This document shows, one piece after another, positions 16,601-24,214 of a stretch of 64,000 nucleotides of DNA (position 1 is the first letter of the stretch; each line of letters starts with the position of its first letter). A program made the translations under genes and the position numbers. Origin of the DNA: Microbacterium invictum (GTDB lineage: Bacteria; Actinomycetota; Actinomycetes; Actinomycetales; Microbacteriaceae). The stretch is taken from positions 186,001-250,000 of the forward strand of contig NZ_CP139779.1 in the NCBI RefSeq assembly GCF_034421375.1. Direction: 5' to 3'. Under the pieces are notes generated by a model that saw only the letters and a program-made list of their open reading frames with translations, searched no databases and was not told where the DNA came from.

Positions 16601-17290
16601 ATGGCGCTCGGCATCACCGGTAGCGGCGGGTTCATCTCGCAGCCGCTCGCGGTCGTCGTGATCGGCGGGCTCATCTCGTCGACCGTGCTGACCCTTCTCG
16701 TCCTCCCGACGCTGTACAACCTCATCGAGGGGGCGAAGGAGCGTCGCGAGGCCCGCCGTCGCCTCCGCGACGGCGACCACGACCAGACCCGCGAGGGTGC
16801 ACTCGCCGGCGCCGAGGGTGCGTTCGCCGGCGCCGAGGGTGCGCTCGCCGGCGGTTCGCGGGGACTCACTCGCCGTCAGCTGCGCCAGCAGGCGGGTGTT
16901 GCGACCGGCGCCGTCGCCGTCGCCGCCGTCGCGGTGCCGCTCATCGAGGAAGCGCCCGACGTAGAGACCCCGTCTTCGGGTGATTCGCCCGCCGCGGAGG
17001 ATGCCGCCGACGGCGACGTCGTGCCGGAAGAGACCTCGGTGCCGGCAGACCTGCCGATCATCGAGCAGGATCCCGACATCGAGACGTCGATGCCCCCGGA
17101 GGAGTCAGCCGCCGACCCGGCGCCTAATGACGCGTCGCCTGGCGACGAGGCACGCGCTGAAGAACCGGAACCGGGTGAGACGGAGTCGGCTGCGGAGGCC
17201 GGCGACGGGGAGCCGATGTCAGACGGTGGATCGCCTGACGACGGATCGCCTGACGCGGAATCCGACCCTGAGGGGCACGAGCCGCGCTGA
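13685..17290 (+). CDS. RND-superfamily efflux permease (AcrB/HAE1-like) with C-terminal extension
   Basis: 1,201 residues. The core resembles HAE1 exporters: an N-terminal helix, a porter domain, and a helix bundle containing the proton-relay pair GRVVDDSIVVIENIKRH. A second porter domain and the closing helices with LMLIGIVVTNAIVLIDLV follow. About residue 1,020 the conserved fold ends. A tail of roughly 180 residues follows, with three 7-residue repeats (EGALAGA-like, encoded at 16793-16855), the basic stretch LTRRQLRQQ, a hydrophobic segment and a long acidic, Pro/Ser-rich end. No membrane-fusion protein or outer-membrane partner is adjacent, in keeping with a Gram-positive. The substrate is unknown. 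Confidence 0.88.
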   Translation: MSNLAVLSLKNRALIALITIVAALFGGIALNSLKQELIPSIEFPTLIIVSTYPGASPEVVNTDVSTPIETAIQAVPGLESTTATSTTNASVVQASFTYGTDLATAEQKITQAINRIESQLPDGLDPNVLSASIDDFPVIQLAVTGYDDEETIQSQLETSVVPELEDVEGVNTAQIVGGTGQRISITPDQAALAAAGFSQQAIRDALDQNGVLFPGGEITENDETLTVQTGVKLGSVDDIAALPLVPSDAAQFGGETVTIGDVATVEQAEDPVTSISRVDGEPALTIAVTKLPAANTVEVSQGVLAALPDLEDAIGGAEFTVVFDQAPYIQKSIETLAVEGTLGLVFAVLVILVFLLSIRSTLVTAISIPTSVLITFIGLQAFGYSLNILTLGALTIAIGRVVDDSIVVIENIKRHYVGDADKKAAILLGVREVSTAITASTITTVAVFLPIAFVGDVTGELFRPFALTTTIALLASLFVALTIVPVLAYWFLRPGKPILDEAGRAIDPEDPAAPPSRLQKAYLPILRWTLGHSWVTLLIAVLVLGGTVAAVPFMKTNFLGDSGQNTFTMTQDIGPAPSLDAESAAAEEVEAILTDIDGIQTVQVSIGSSGSPLQDAFAGGGTGITYSITTADDVDQVALREEVQERVSELDDAGTITVSAAQGGFGSTDIEIDVTAPDSATLQEATDAVVAGLDGREGIGQISNNLSSSLPFIAVTVDRDAAAALGLSEVAVGGIVSAAMQPQSVGTVEIDGTSLTVYLTAADTPLTIDELRQLQVPSATGPVPLEQIATVEPSTGPASITTEGGQRTATVTVTPSTDDLNVASATVTEALAEVDLPTGADADLGGVVSEQQDAFTQLGLALLAAILIVYIVMVATFKSLRQPLELLISVPFAATGAILLLVVTGIPLGVPSLIGVLMLIGIVVTNAIVLIDLVNQYREKGLSSFDATIAGGSRRLRPILMTALATIFALTPMALGITGSGGFISQPLAVVVIGGLISSTVLTLLVLPTLYNLIEGAKERREARRRLRDGDHDQTREGALAGAEGAFAGAEGALAGGSRGLTRRQLRQQAGVATGAVAVAAVAVPLIEEAPDVETPSSGDSPAAEDAADGDVVPEETSVPADLPIIEQDPDIETSMPPEESAADPAPNDASPGDEARAEEPEPGETESAAEAGDGEPMSDGGSPDDGSPDAESDPEGHEPR
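16793..16855 (+). repeat. Three 21-base in-frame tandem repeats
   Basis: Units at 16793-16813, 16814-16834 and 16835-16855 share GAGGGTGC and CTCGCCGGCG, giving EGALAGA / EGAFAGA / EGALAGG at the start of the exporter's tail. Such in-frame units could vary in copy number. Confidence 0.85.
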
Positions 17291-18050
17291 CCAGCGCCGG
17301 CCGAGCGACGCGCCGAGCCGGAACGGGCCCCGCGCGCAGGGCGCCGATCTCGGTGCGGGGCGCGGCCGCGGCATCCGTCTCGGGGATCACCCGCGCCGCG
17401 ACGGGCGCGCGGTAGGCGAGGGCTCGCGGAAGGGCGCCGAGCCAGATGAGCATCAGCGAGAAGGCCACGATCTCGAACAGGGCGAGCGTGATGAAGCCGG
17501 CGGTGAGCACGACCATGCCCGTTGCGAGGACGGCGACGCAGAGGATCGTGAACCTGCGGAACGCGACGTGGCGGCCGCGGATGCCGAGGCTTGAGGCCAC
17601 CATCGTGAGGAACGACAGTCCGAGGCCCGACGCGGCGAGGTCGTGGAGGACGACGCTCACGGGGATCGGGATCATCCCCACAACGGTCAGGTGCAGCCCG
17701 GCCGACACGATCGACCCGCGGAAGATCCGGCCCGTGCGACGCCCCACGCCGTGCGGGAGCGCGACGGCGAGGAGCACGCCGTAGGCGGCGAGGAAGAAGC
17801 CCGAGAACAGCACGGTCGAGTTGAACAGCTTGCTCGAGACCGTGCTGAAGGTGCCGAGCTGGGAGAAGTGCAGCTGCCACCAGTCGGGATCCGTGGTGGT
17901 GAGGATCGCCAGGATCACGCCGATCGGCAGGGACGAGATGGCGATCGTGCCGAGTCGGTGGACGCGGGGGAGGGCGACCGGTGAGGTCGGCAGCTCGATT
18001 ATCGGGGCGTGGGGGGAGGGAGCCGTGGCCGGGAGGGTCGCGGTGGTCAT
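17124..18050 (-). CDS. DUF998-family membrane protein with long basic tail
   Basis: 308 residues from the ATG at 18050. The DUF998 core (about 30-230) has six membrane helices and the phrase PDWWQLHFSQLGTFS near helix 1, characteristic of the family. The role is unknown. The last 80 residues are Arg/Pro/Ala-rich and low in complexity; they are read through 167 bases that also encode the end of the exporter on the other strand. The tail has no in-frame stop before 17124, so either the tail is real or the overlap is tolerated drift. Usual length for the family is nearer 200-240. Confidence 0.72.
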   Translation of the reverse strand: MTTATLPATAPSPHAPIIELPTSPVALPRVHRLGTIAISSLPIGVILAILTTTDPDWWQLHFSQLGTFSTVSSKLFNSTVLFSGFFLAAYGVLLAVALPHGVGRRTGRIFRGSIVSAGLHLTVVGMIPIPVSVVLHDLAASGLGLSFLTMVASSLGIRGRHVAFRRFTILCVAVLATGMVVLTAGFITLALFEIVAFSLMLIWLGALPRALAYRAPVAARVIPETDAAAAPRTEIGALRAGPVPARRVARPALVSAARAPQGRIPRQAIRRQAIHRLTSAPRRRPPQPTPSHPVPVLQRVPRRQATRH

Positions 18051-18438
18051 GCTGCTCACGATCGGTCGGGCGGGCGATCCGTCCCGGTGGTCGGTTGTGT
18101 CCAACCGCTCCTCCGGGAGGTCGACGCGAGTAAGGAAAGGAGGATCCCCCGGGCCAAGCGGTTCCAGCCCGTTGGTGTGATGGTACCGCGTGCGCGTTAC
18201 AAGCGGACACGCCGATGGTCGGTGCTCTCCCAGGTCGACTGGGTAAGGTGGTAGGCGTCGGGCTGAGGACACCGCCACGTTGTGACGGCCTCTGTGAGTT
18301 CTCATGGCCGATTCCCGCGCCCTCTGCCATCGCGAGCCGGCGCTTCACCTCACAGGAATGGCCCCCGGCCGGCGATTGCCCGGGTTGCTCGAGCATGTCC
18401 TCGAGCGCTGTTCTCGTGCGAGCACGAAGGACCCCATC
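18051..18438. other. 388-base intergenic region, no gene supported
   Basis: Lies between the divergent DUF998 gene and the DEAD-box helicase, so it should hold both promoters and a leader of the helicase. A strong unused ribosome-like site AAAGGAGG occurs at about 18135-18142 with no start codon at the proper distance. Long leaders are known for cold-induced DEAD-box genes; I see no definite box here. Confidence 0.5.
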
Positions 18439-20595
18439 ATGAGCCCGAAGAACAAGAAGCCCGCCGGCGGACGCCCGGCGCGAAACTACGACCCGCGGTA
18501 CGCAGCGGGCGCCAGCTACCAGGACCGCAAGCGGCGGCCCGCCGACGGCGCCGCCGGCGGCGGAGCGAAGGCCGGCGGGACGAAGGCCGGCAGCCGCAGC
18601 CCCGGTCACCGTGGGTACCGCGCGAACGACGCCGCCGACAACCGCTCCGGTGGCTCGCGCGAATGGGTCGCCCGCGAGGCGAGCGAGCCCAAGCGTCGCT
18701 GGAGCGCGCAGGAGAAGGCGGGGCGCGATGAAGCCCGCTCCATCCGCTCGCAGGCGCGCGGCGACCGCGGCTCGTACGCCCGCTCGGCTGAGGATCGTCC
18801 CGCTCGCCGTTACGACGGCGGCGATCGTCCGCAGCGCCGGTTCGAGGATGACCGTCCGCAACGCCGTTTCGACGGCGGCGACCGCTCGCAGCGCCGGTTC
18901 GAGAACGACCGCCCCGTTCGCCGGAACGACGACCGTCCCGCTCGCCGCTTCGATGGCGACGACCGTCCCGCTCGCCGTTACGAGGGTGGTGACCGTCCGC
19001 AGCGTCGATTCGAGGATGACCGTCCGCAGCGTCGTTTCGACGGCGCTGACCGTCCGCAGCGTCGCTTCGAGGATCGCGCGCCGCGCCGCGATGACGATCG
19101 CCCGGCCCGCCGCACCGACGACCGCCCGGCGCGCCGCTTCGACGAGCGTCCGCCCCGCGCCGGCGACGAGCGTCCCGCTCGCCGCCACGACGACCGGCCC
19201 CAGCGTCGTACGGACGACCGGCCGAAGCATCGCTTCGACGACCGACCGGCTCGTCGTCACGACGACGAGCGCCCGGCTCGCCGCTTCGACGACCGGCCGC
19301 AGCGACGCACCGACGACCGCCCCGCGCGCACGGCGCACGCCGAGGCGCAGCTGGACGTCGTCCACGAGCGCCTGCAGGCAGAGGCGGTCGAGGCGCACGA
19401 GGTCGAGAACATCGGCTTCGGAGACCTCGGTCTCGGCCAGAACATCGTGACCCGTCTGGAAGAGCTCGGCGCCTCGTCGCCCTTCCCGATCCAGGCGGCG
19501 ACCATTCCGCCGATCATCCAGGGCCGTGACGTGCTGGCACGCGGTCGCACCGGCTCGGGCAAGACCATCGCGTTCGGCGCACCGCTCGTCGAGGCGATCC
19601 TGCGCGCACAGGCCGGGCAGAAGCGTCAGCAGGGTCGTGCGCCGCAGGCGCTGATCCTCGCGCCGACCCGCGAGCTCGCCCTGCAGATCGACCGCACGGT
19701 GCAGGCGCTCGCGCGCAGCGTCGGTCTCTTCACCACCCAGATCTACGGCGGCGTGCCGCAGGCACGTCAGGTCGGGGCGCTCCGCAAGGGCGTCGACATC
19801 ATCGTGGGCACCCCCGGCCGCATTGAAGACCTCGTGGAACAGGGCAAGCTCGACCTCTCGCAGGTGAAGATCGCCGTCCTCGACGAGGCCGACCACATGT
19901 GCGAGCTGGGCTTCCTCGAGCCGGTGCAGCGCATCCTCCGCCTGACGGCCGACGGATCGCAGAAGCTCCTCTTCTCCGCGACCCTCGACCGTGAGGTCGC
20001 GGCGCTCGTCGAGGAGTTCCTGGTCGAGCCGGCCGTCTACGAGGTCGCCGGCGAGGACCAGGACTCCAGCACCATCGAGCACCGCGTGCTCGTGATCGAC
20101 CACCGCGACAAGGCCGAGATCGTCACCTCCCTCGCCGACCGGGACGGCAAGACCCTCGTCTTCGCGCGTACCCGCGCGTACGCCGAGATGCTCGCCGAGC
20201 AGCTCGACGACGCCGGCATCCCGGCACTGGCGCTGCACGGCGACCTGAACCAGGGCAAGCGCACACGCAACCTCGAGCGTCTGACCTCGGGTCGAGTGCG
20301 GGTGCTCGTCGCGACCGACGTCGCCGCCCGCGGCATCCATGTCGACGACATCGACCTCGTGGTCCAGGCGGACGCACCGGACGAATACAAGACGTACCTG
20401 CACCGCTCGGGCCGCACCGGCCGCGCGGGGCGTGCCGGGACCGTGGTCACCCTCGTGACCCGTCAGCGTCGTCGTCGCATGTCGGAGCTGCTGAGTCGCG
20501 CCGAGATCGATGCGCCGTTCGAAGAGGCGCGTCCTGGCGACGAGGTCGTCGAGGCCCTCGCGGGTCGCCCGACGGTCGCCGACCTCACCTCCTGA
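18439..20595 (+). CDS. DEAD-box RNA helicase with N-terminal Arg/Asp repeat arm
   Basis: 718 residues from ATG 18439 (GAAGGA upstream); a longer frame exists but is not supported. Residues about 1-300 form a disordered, highly charged arm made of repeated D-R-P-x-R-R-F units (about 18790-19330), several dozen Arg/Asp pairs. The helicase core then shows the Q-motif PFPIQAATIPPI, Walker A GRTGSGKT, PTRELALQI, TPGR, VLDEADHM (DEAD), SAT and HRSGRTGRAGRAG. Such helicases remodel RNA in ribosome assembly and in the cold. Low-complexity RG/RD arms promote RNA binding and, in other systems, condensate formation; the arm normally lies C-terminal, so the N-terminal position is notable. Confidence 0.93.
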   Translation: MSPKNKKPAGGRPARNYDPRYAAGASYQDRKRRPADGAAGGGAKAGGTKAGSRSPGHRGYRANDAADNRSGGSREWVAREASEPKRRWSAQEKAGRDEARSIRSQARGDRGSYARSAEDRPARRYDGGDRPQRRFEDDRPQRRFDGGDRSQRRFENDRPVRRNDDRPARRFDGDDRPARRYEGGDRPQRRFEDDRPQRRFDGADRPQRRFEDRAPRRDDDRPARRTDDRPARRFDERPPRAGDERPARRHDDRPQRRTDDRPKHRFDDRPARRHDDERPARRFDDRPQRRTDDRPARTAHAEAQLDVVHERLQAEAVEAHEVENIGFGDLGLGQNIVTRLEELGASSPFPIQAATIPPIIQGRDVLARGRTGSGKTIAFGAPLVEAILRAQAGQKRQQGRAPQALILAPTRELALQIDRTVQALARSVGLFTTQIYGGVPQARQVGALRKGVDIIVGTPGRIEDLVEQGKLDLSQVKIAVLDEADHMCELGFLEPVQRILRLTADGSQKLLFSATLDREVAALVEEFLVEPAVYEVAGEDQDSSTIEHRVLVIDHRDKAEIVTSLADRDGKTLVFARTRAYAEMLAEQLDDAGIPALALHGDLNQGKRTRNLERLTSGRVRVLVATDVAARGIHVDDIDLVVQADAPDEYKTYLHRSGRTGRAGRAGTVVTLVTRQRRRRMSELLSRAEIDAPFEEARPGDEVVEALAGRPTVADLTS

Positions 20596-20653
20596 CGCTG
20601 CTCCCTCGCGGGTACGTTCTCACGGCCCCGGCTGAGCGTCGAACCACCCCATC

Positions 20654-20692
20654 CGCGACGAGCCACCCTGCATCCCAGGGTGGCTCGTCGCG
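20654..20692. terminator. Strong hairpin terminator
   Basis: A perfect 17-base stem (20654-20670 with 20676-20692) and the 5-base loop CATCC follow the helicase stop by 58 bases. It starts CGCGACGAGCCACC. No T run follows. Confidence 0.85.
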
Positions 20693-20747
20693 ATTCGGGT
20701 GGCTCGGAGCGCGCCCGGCGCCGCGGGCTCACGTTCAGAAGAACCGC

Positions 20748-21872
20748 TCAGAAGAGAGTGGGCGGCGCCGCCGCGCGCCGCCCGCGCGACGTCGTCATCA
20801 CCGACGCGGCCAGCCGCGCACGGTCGGCGGCCTCGTGCGGGAGCGGTGCACTCCCCGTCCCCGGGCTCCCCGCCAACCCCGTGTACCGAGCGGCGCGCGG
20901 ATGCGCGTCATCCTCCGCTCCGCCCTCCAGGCGATACGCGCGAAGGAGCGGACGCACCCGGCGTGCGAGCCAGGTGCGGTAGGCCTTCGGTGCGGTCGCC
21001 GAGACCCCCGGATACAACCCCCGGTACGACGACACCAGTTCCGGATGCTCGCGCGCCAGCCACTGCAGGAACCACTCCTTCGCCCCCGGTCTCAGGTGCA
21101 GGGCGCCGTAGACGACGCGCGTCGCGCCCGCGTCGCGGATGCGGCGGAGAGCCTCGTCGATCGCGGCGATCGAGTCCGTCAGGTGCGGCAAGATCGGCAT
21201 GAGGAACACCGTCACCGAGAATCCCGCATCCACCGCCGCACGCACGGTGTCGAGCCGCGCCGCCGCGCTCGGCGTCCCCGGCTCGAGCGCGGCCTGCAGA
21301 CCGTCGTCGAAGACGGCGATCGACATCGCCAGGGTGATCGGGACGGATGCCGCGGCCTCGGCCAGCAGCGGCAGATCGCGTCGGAGCAGCGTGCCCTTCG
21401 TCAGGATCGAGAACGGCGTCCCCGATGCCGTCAGGGCGTCGACGATCCCAGGCATCAGGCGGTAGCGCCCCTCGGCTCGCTGGTACGGGTCGGTGTTGGT
21501 GCCCAGCTGCACGGGGTCGCGAAGCCACGTCGGTTTGGCGAGCTCGCGTCGCAGCACATCGACGGCGTTGATCTTGACGACGATCTGCGAGTCGAAGTCC
21601 TTGCCCGCATCCAGCTCGAGGTACTCGTGGGTTCCCCGGGCGAAGCAATAGGAGCACGCATGACTGCAGCCGCGGTAGGGGTTGATCGTCCAGTCGAAGG
21701 GCATCGCCGACGATCCCGGCACGCGGTTCAGGGCGGACTTCGCCATGACCTCGTGGAACGTGATACCCGCGAACTCGGGTGTGGTCACCGACCGCACCAG
21801 ACCATTGAGGTACTCCAGGCCGGGCAGCGCCGCGGCATCCGCCACTCCCAACTGCTGCCCCTGCCATCGCAT
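20748..21872 (-). CDS. Rv2578c-family radical SAM protein
   Basis: 374 residues, ATG start. The radical SAM core begins at about residue 55, with the iron-sulfur motif C-x3-C-x2-C in RGCSHACSYCFARG (Cys69, Cys73, Cys76). NTDPYQRAEGRYRLM and TKGTLLRRDLP follow, both typical of the SPL-like/Rv2578c group. The product is not the DNA photoproduct lyase; its reaction is unknown. A 110-base gap separates it from the divergent M15 peptidase. Confidence 0.9.
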   Translation of the reverse strand: MRWQGQQLGVADAAALPGLEYLNGLVRSVTTPEFAGITFHEVMAKSALNRVPGSSAMPFDWTINPYRGCSHACSYCFARGTHEYLELDAGKDFDSQIVVKINAVDVLRRELAKPTWLRDPVQLGTNTDPYQRAEGRYRLMPGIVDALTASGTPFSILTKGTLLRRDLPLLAEAAASVPITLAMSIAVFDDGLQAALEPGTPSAAARLDTVRAAVDAGFSVTVFLMPILPHLTDSIAAIDEALRRIRDAGATRVVYGALHLRPGAKEWFLQWLAREHPELVSSYRGLYPGVSATAPKAYRTWLARRVRPLLRAYRLEGGAEDDAHPRAARYTGLAGSPGTGSAPLPHEAADRARLAASVMTTSRGRRAAAPPTLF

Positions 21873-21981
21873 GCATCAAGGGGAACACGTCTTCGAATGT
21901 CTGTCAAGGTCGGATGACCGCATTATCGAAGGCCCGCCGACCGGACTGGCCACCGGACGCGCAGCCGGGAAGAATGAGGGG

Positions 21982-23142
21982 GTGCAGGCGCCCGTCCCTC
22001 ACACTCCTCCCCTCACCCGTCGCGAAGCCAGAGAGCGCGCGCGGGTGCTCGGTGCTGCGCCGACGCGGGCGGATCACGCGGTCCCGGCGCGGCGCGCATC
22101 CTCTCTCGGCGGACCGGGTGTGCCGCTCGCCCGGCACGTGCGCCGGCGCCATCGCCGGTGGACGTCGATCCCGGTCGCGGCAGCTGTCGTCGCGGCGTTC
22201 GTCCTCGGCTCCAGCGCCAGCGTCACCGCCGCCGTCGCCGGTCTCACCCCCGAGCCGCCACCCCCCACGGTCGCCGCGCCCGAGACATCCGAGCCCCCGA
22301 CTCCGCTGAGCGCCCTCATCGCCCCGGCGACCGCCGCGCCCACCCCGCCGCCGCTCGCGCCCGTGCCGGCCACCGATCTTCCTCCCGCGCAGCCGGTCGA
22401 GCAGCAGGTCGCCGGCCAAGACCTGTGCGCGAACCCGGCGGTGACGTCCGCGCTGGCGGCGCAGGACGAGGCGGCCGTCATCGCCGCCGTCGGCGGTGCC
22501 CTGCCGTTCCGCGACGCGATCGTCACGGGCACCGCAGCGTGCCTGCGCCTGGACGACCCGACCCTCAGCTGGGTGGTCGTCAACAAGATCCGCCCCTTCG
22601 CCCCGGTCGACTGGGCTCCCGCCTCGGTGGTCTTCCCCGAGGGTGTCCGCAACCTCGGCGAGGGCGCGCTCGCACCCGACGCCGCCTCCGCCCTCACGGC
22701 GATGGTGACGGCCGCCGCCGCGGCGGGCGTCGGCGAGATCGGGCTGCAAAGCGCCTACCGCTCCTATACGACCCAGCAGACGTCGTACGGCGTGCAGGTC
22801 GCCGACCGCGGCACCGAGGGCGCCGACCTCGTCAGTGCCCGGCCCGGGCACAGCGAGCATCAGTCGGGTCTCGCCGCGGACGTCGTGCCCTGCGCGGACG
22901 GAGCGTGCGGCACCCTCGACGACCTCGCTGCCACGCCGCAGGGCGCCTGGGTGGCCGCTCACGCGTGGGAGTTCGGCTGGATCGTGCGCTATCAGGAGGG
23001 CCGGACGGATGTCACGGGCTACGCGCCCGAGCCGTGGCACCTGCGCTACGTCGGGACCGACCTCGCGCGGGCGATGCATGAAAACGGCTTCACAACTTTA
23101 GAGGAGTTCTTCGGCCTTCCGGCCGCTCCCACCTACGGGTAG
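21982..23142 (+). CDS. M15-family D,D-carboxypeptidase (VanY/DacY-like)
   Basis: 386 residues from GTG 21982. The cytoplasmic N-terminus contains LTRREARERARVLG, one membrane helix lies at about 55-78, and an extracellular Pro/Ala-rich linker follows. The catalytic domain shows LQSAYRSYTTQQTSY and the zinc-site run RPGHSEHQSGLAADV (His290 and the Asp eight on), with the base and last ligand in EPWHLRYVG. These features fit trimming of cell-wall D-Ala-D-Ala termini. It is topologically a type II membrane protein. A long upstream in-frame extension has no conserved content. Confidence 0.9.
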   Translation: MQAPVPHTPPLTRREARERARVLGAAPTRADHAVPARRASSLGGPGVPLARHVRRRHRRWTSIPVAAAVVAAFVLGSSASVTAAVAGLTPEPPPPTVAAPETSEPPTPLSALIAPATAAPTPPPLAPVPATDLPPAQPVEQQVAGQDLCANPAVTSALAAQDEAAVIAAVGGALPFRDAIVTGTAACLRLDDPTLSWVVVNKIRPFAPVDWAPASVVFPEGVRNLGEGALAPDAASALTAMVTAAAAAGVGEIGLQSAYRSYTTQQTSYGVQVADRGTEGADLVSARPGHSEHQSGLAADVVPCADGACGTLDDLAATPQGAWVAAHAWEFGWIVRYQEGRTDVTGYAPEPWHLRYVGTDLARAMHENGFTTLEEFFGLPAAPTYG

Positions 23143-23171
23143 CCGACGATCCCTCGCGATCGAGAGACCTT

Positions 23172-23177
23172 TACTAT
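23172..23177 (+). promoter_or_regulatory. Possible -10 element for the rhodopsin gene
   Basis: TACTAT stands out in an unusually AT-rich patch 125 bases before the rhodopsin start; a -35 match is weak. Promoter function is a suggestion only. Confidence 0.3.
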
Positions 23178-23302
23178 GCTTTGGCCCCGATGTCAAATCA
23201 CGGTCCTAGCCTGAACACAGGCGCTGTCCCGGCACCTCTCAGCACCGGCCGACACCGACGTTGAGCCCTCGGCTTCCCCGCCGCCGTTGTTCAGGAGTCG
23301 TC

Positions 23303-24049
23303 ATGGATTTCTCCCTCGTGCAGTCGTTCTTCATGCTCGGTTTCGTCGCGATGGCGGCCGGCACGTTCTGGTTCTTCATGGAGCGAGGTGATCTCAAACC
23401 CGAGTACCGGTCGGTGGCCAGCTATGCGGCCGTCATCACCTTCGTCGCCGCCATTCTCTACTACGTCATGAAGGACGTCGTGCAGTTCCCCGGTGGTGAC
23501 ATCACCGCGGCCGAGGTCGACGCCACGCTCCCGCTCCGGTACATCGACTGGCTGATCACCACCCCGCTCCTGCTGGTGGAGTTCGGCCTCATCCTCGCGA
23601 TCGCCGGCGCCGTCCGCCGCGGATTCGTCACGCAGCTGATCATCGCCGACATCATCATGATCGTCTTCGGCTACCTCGGCGAGGTCGGCGTCCCCGGATC
23701 GGCGTCCAACTGGATCTTCTTCATCATCTCGGTGCTCGCCTGGTTGTACATCGTCTACCTGATCTTCACGGTGAAGGTGCCCGACGGTGCCCCCGCTCAC
23801 GTGCGCGGTGCCCTGCAGGTGATGCGGCTCTTCGTGGTCATCGGCTGGTCGATCTACCCGCTCGGCACCGCCATCCAGGAGCTCATCGAGCTCGGCGGCG
23901 GCGACGCCGCAGTCGCCATCAGCATCGCCGCGGTGATCTACGTCATCGCCGACGTCCTCAACAAGGTCGGGTTCGGCCTGGTCGCCGTCCGCGCCGCGAA
24001 GAAGAGCAGTGTCGACGTCGTCGACGCGGCGCCCGGCGGCCGGCTCTGA
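23303..24049 (+). CDS. Type-1 microbial rhodopsin, predicted green-tuned proton pump
   Basis: 248 residues from ATG 23303, with CAGGAG eight bases upstream. Seven helices are evident. Helix C holds RYIDWLITTPLLLVEF: counterion Asp82, Thr86 and donor Glu93 form the D-T-E pattern of outward proton pumps, and Arg79 precedes the counterion as usual. The tuning site is Leu90, the green-absorbing type by comparison with proteorhodopsin. Helix G has Asp217 and the Schiff-base Lys221 in IADVLNKVGF, and helix F has GWSIYPLGT. Position 140, which in xanthorhodopsin is Gly for carotenoid contact, is Phe, so no antenna pigment is expected. The pump assignment and residue equivalences come from memory of the family. 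No retinal-synthesis gene is adjacent; the neighbours are a peptidase and an acyl-CoA dehydrogenase. Confidence 0.93.
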   Translation: MDFSLVQSFFMLGFVAMAAGTFWFFMERGDLKPEYRSVASYAAVITFVAAILYYVMKDVVQFPGGDITAAEVDATLPLRYIDWLITTPLLLVEFGLILAIAGAVRRGFVTQLIIADIIMIVFGYLGEVGVPGSASNWIFFIISVLAWLYIVYLIFTVKVPDGAPAHVRGALQVMRLFVVIGWSIYPLGTAIQELIELGGGDAAVAISIAAVIYVIADVLNKVGFGLVAVRAAKKSSVDVVDAAPGGRL

Positions 24050-24068
24050 CCGTGTGAGACCGGCAACC

Positions 24069-24102
24069 CGGAGTGCCCCGCGACCTGGCGCGGGGCACTC
24101 CG
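24069..24102. terminator. Hairpin terminator after the rhodopsin gene
   Basis: A perfect 14-base stem (24069-24082 with 24089-24102), arms CGGAGTGCCCCGCG and its complement, loop ACCTGG. It starts 20 bases after the stop and isolates the rhodopsin as a single-gene unit. Confidence 0.85.
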
Positions 24103-24214
24103 TCGTGCGCGGCCGGGCCGCGGCATCCGTCCTCTTCTGAAACTGAGTACCCTTGCTCGTGACACTGAGGGTCGGCGTGACCCGCACTCGACGACGAGAG
24201 AGGGAGGCTCGCTC

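Noticed and set aside
14423..16780. 785-codon minus-strand frame inside the RND exporter
   Set aside because: Shadow of the exporter, with no start context or known domains.
16876..20403. Very long minus-strand frame of 1,175 codons across the helicase
   Set aside because: It is antisense to the DEAD-box gene and the repeats inflate it; its only real content near 17.1-18 kb is read in another frame (DUF998).
22158..23081. Arg/Gly-rich frame inside the M15 gene
   Set aside because: Alternative frame of the peptidase, low complexity, no ribosome site.
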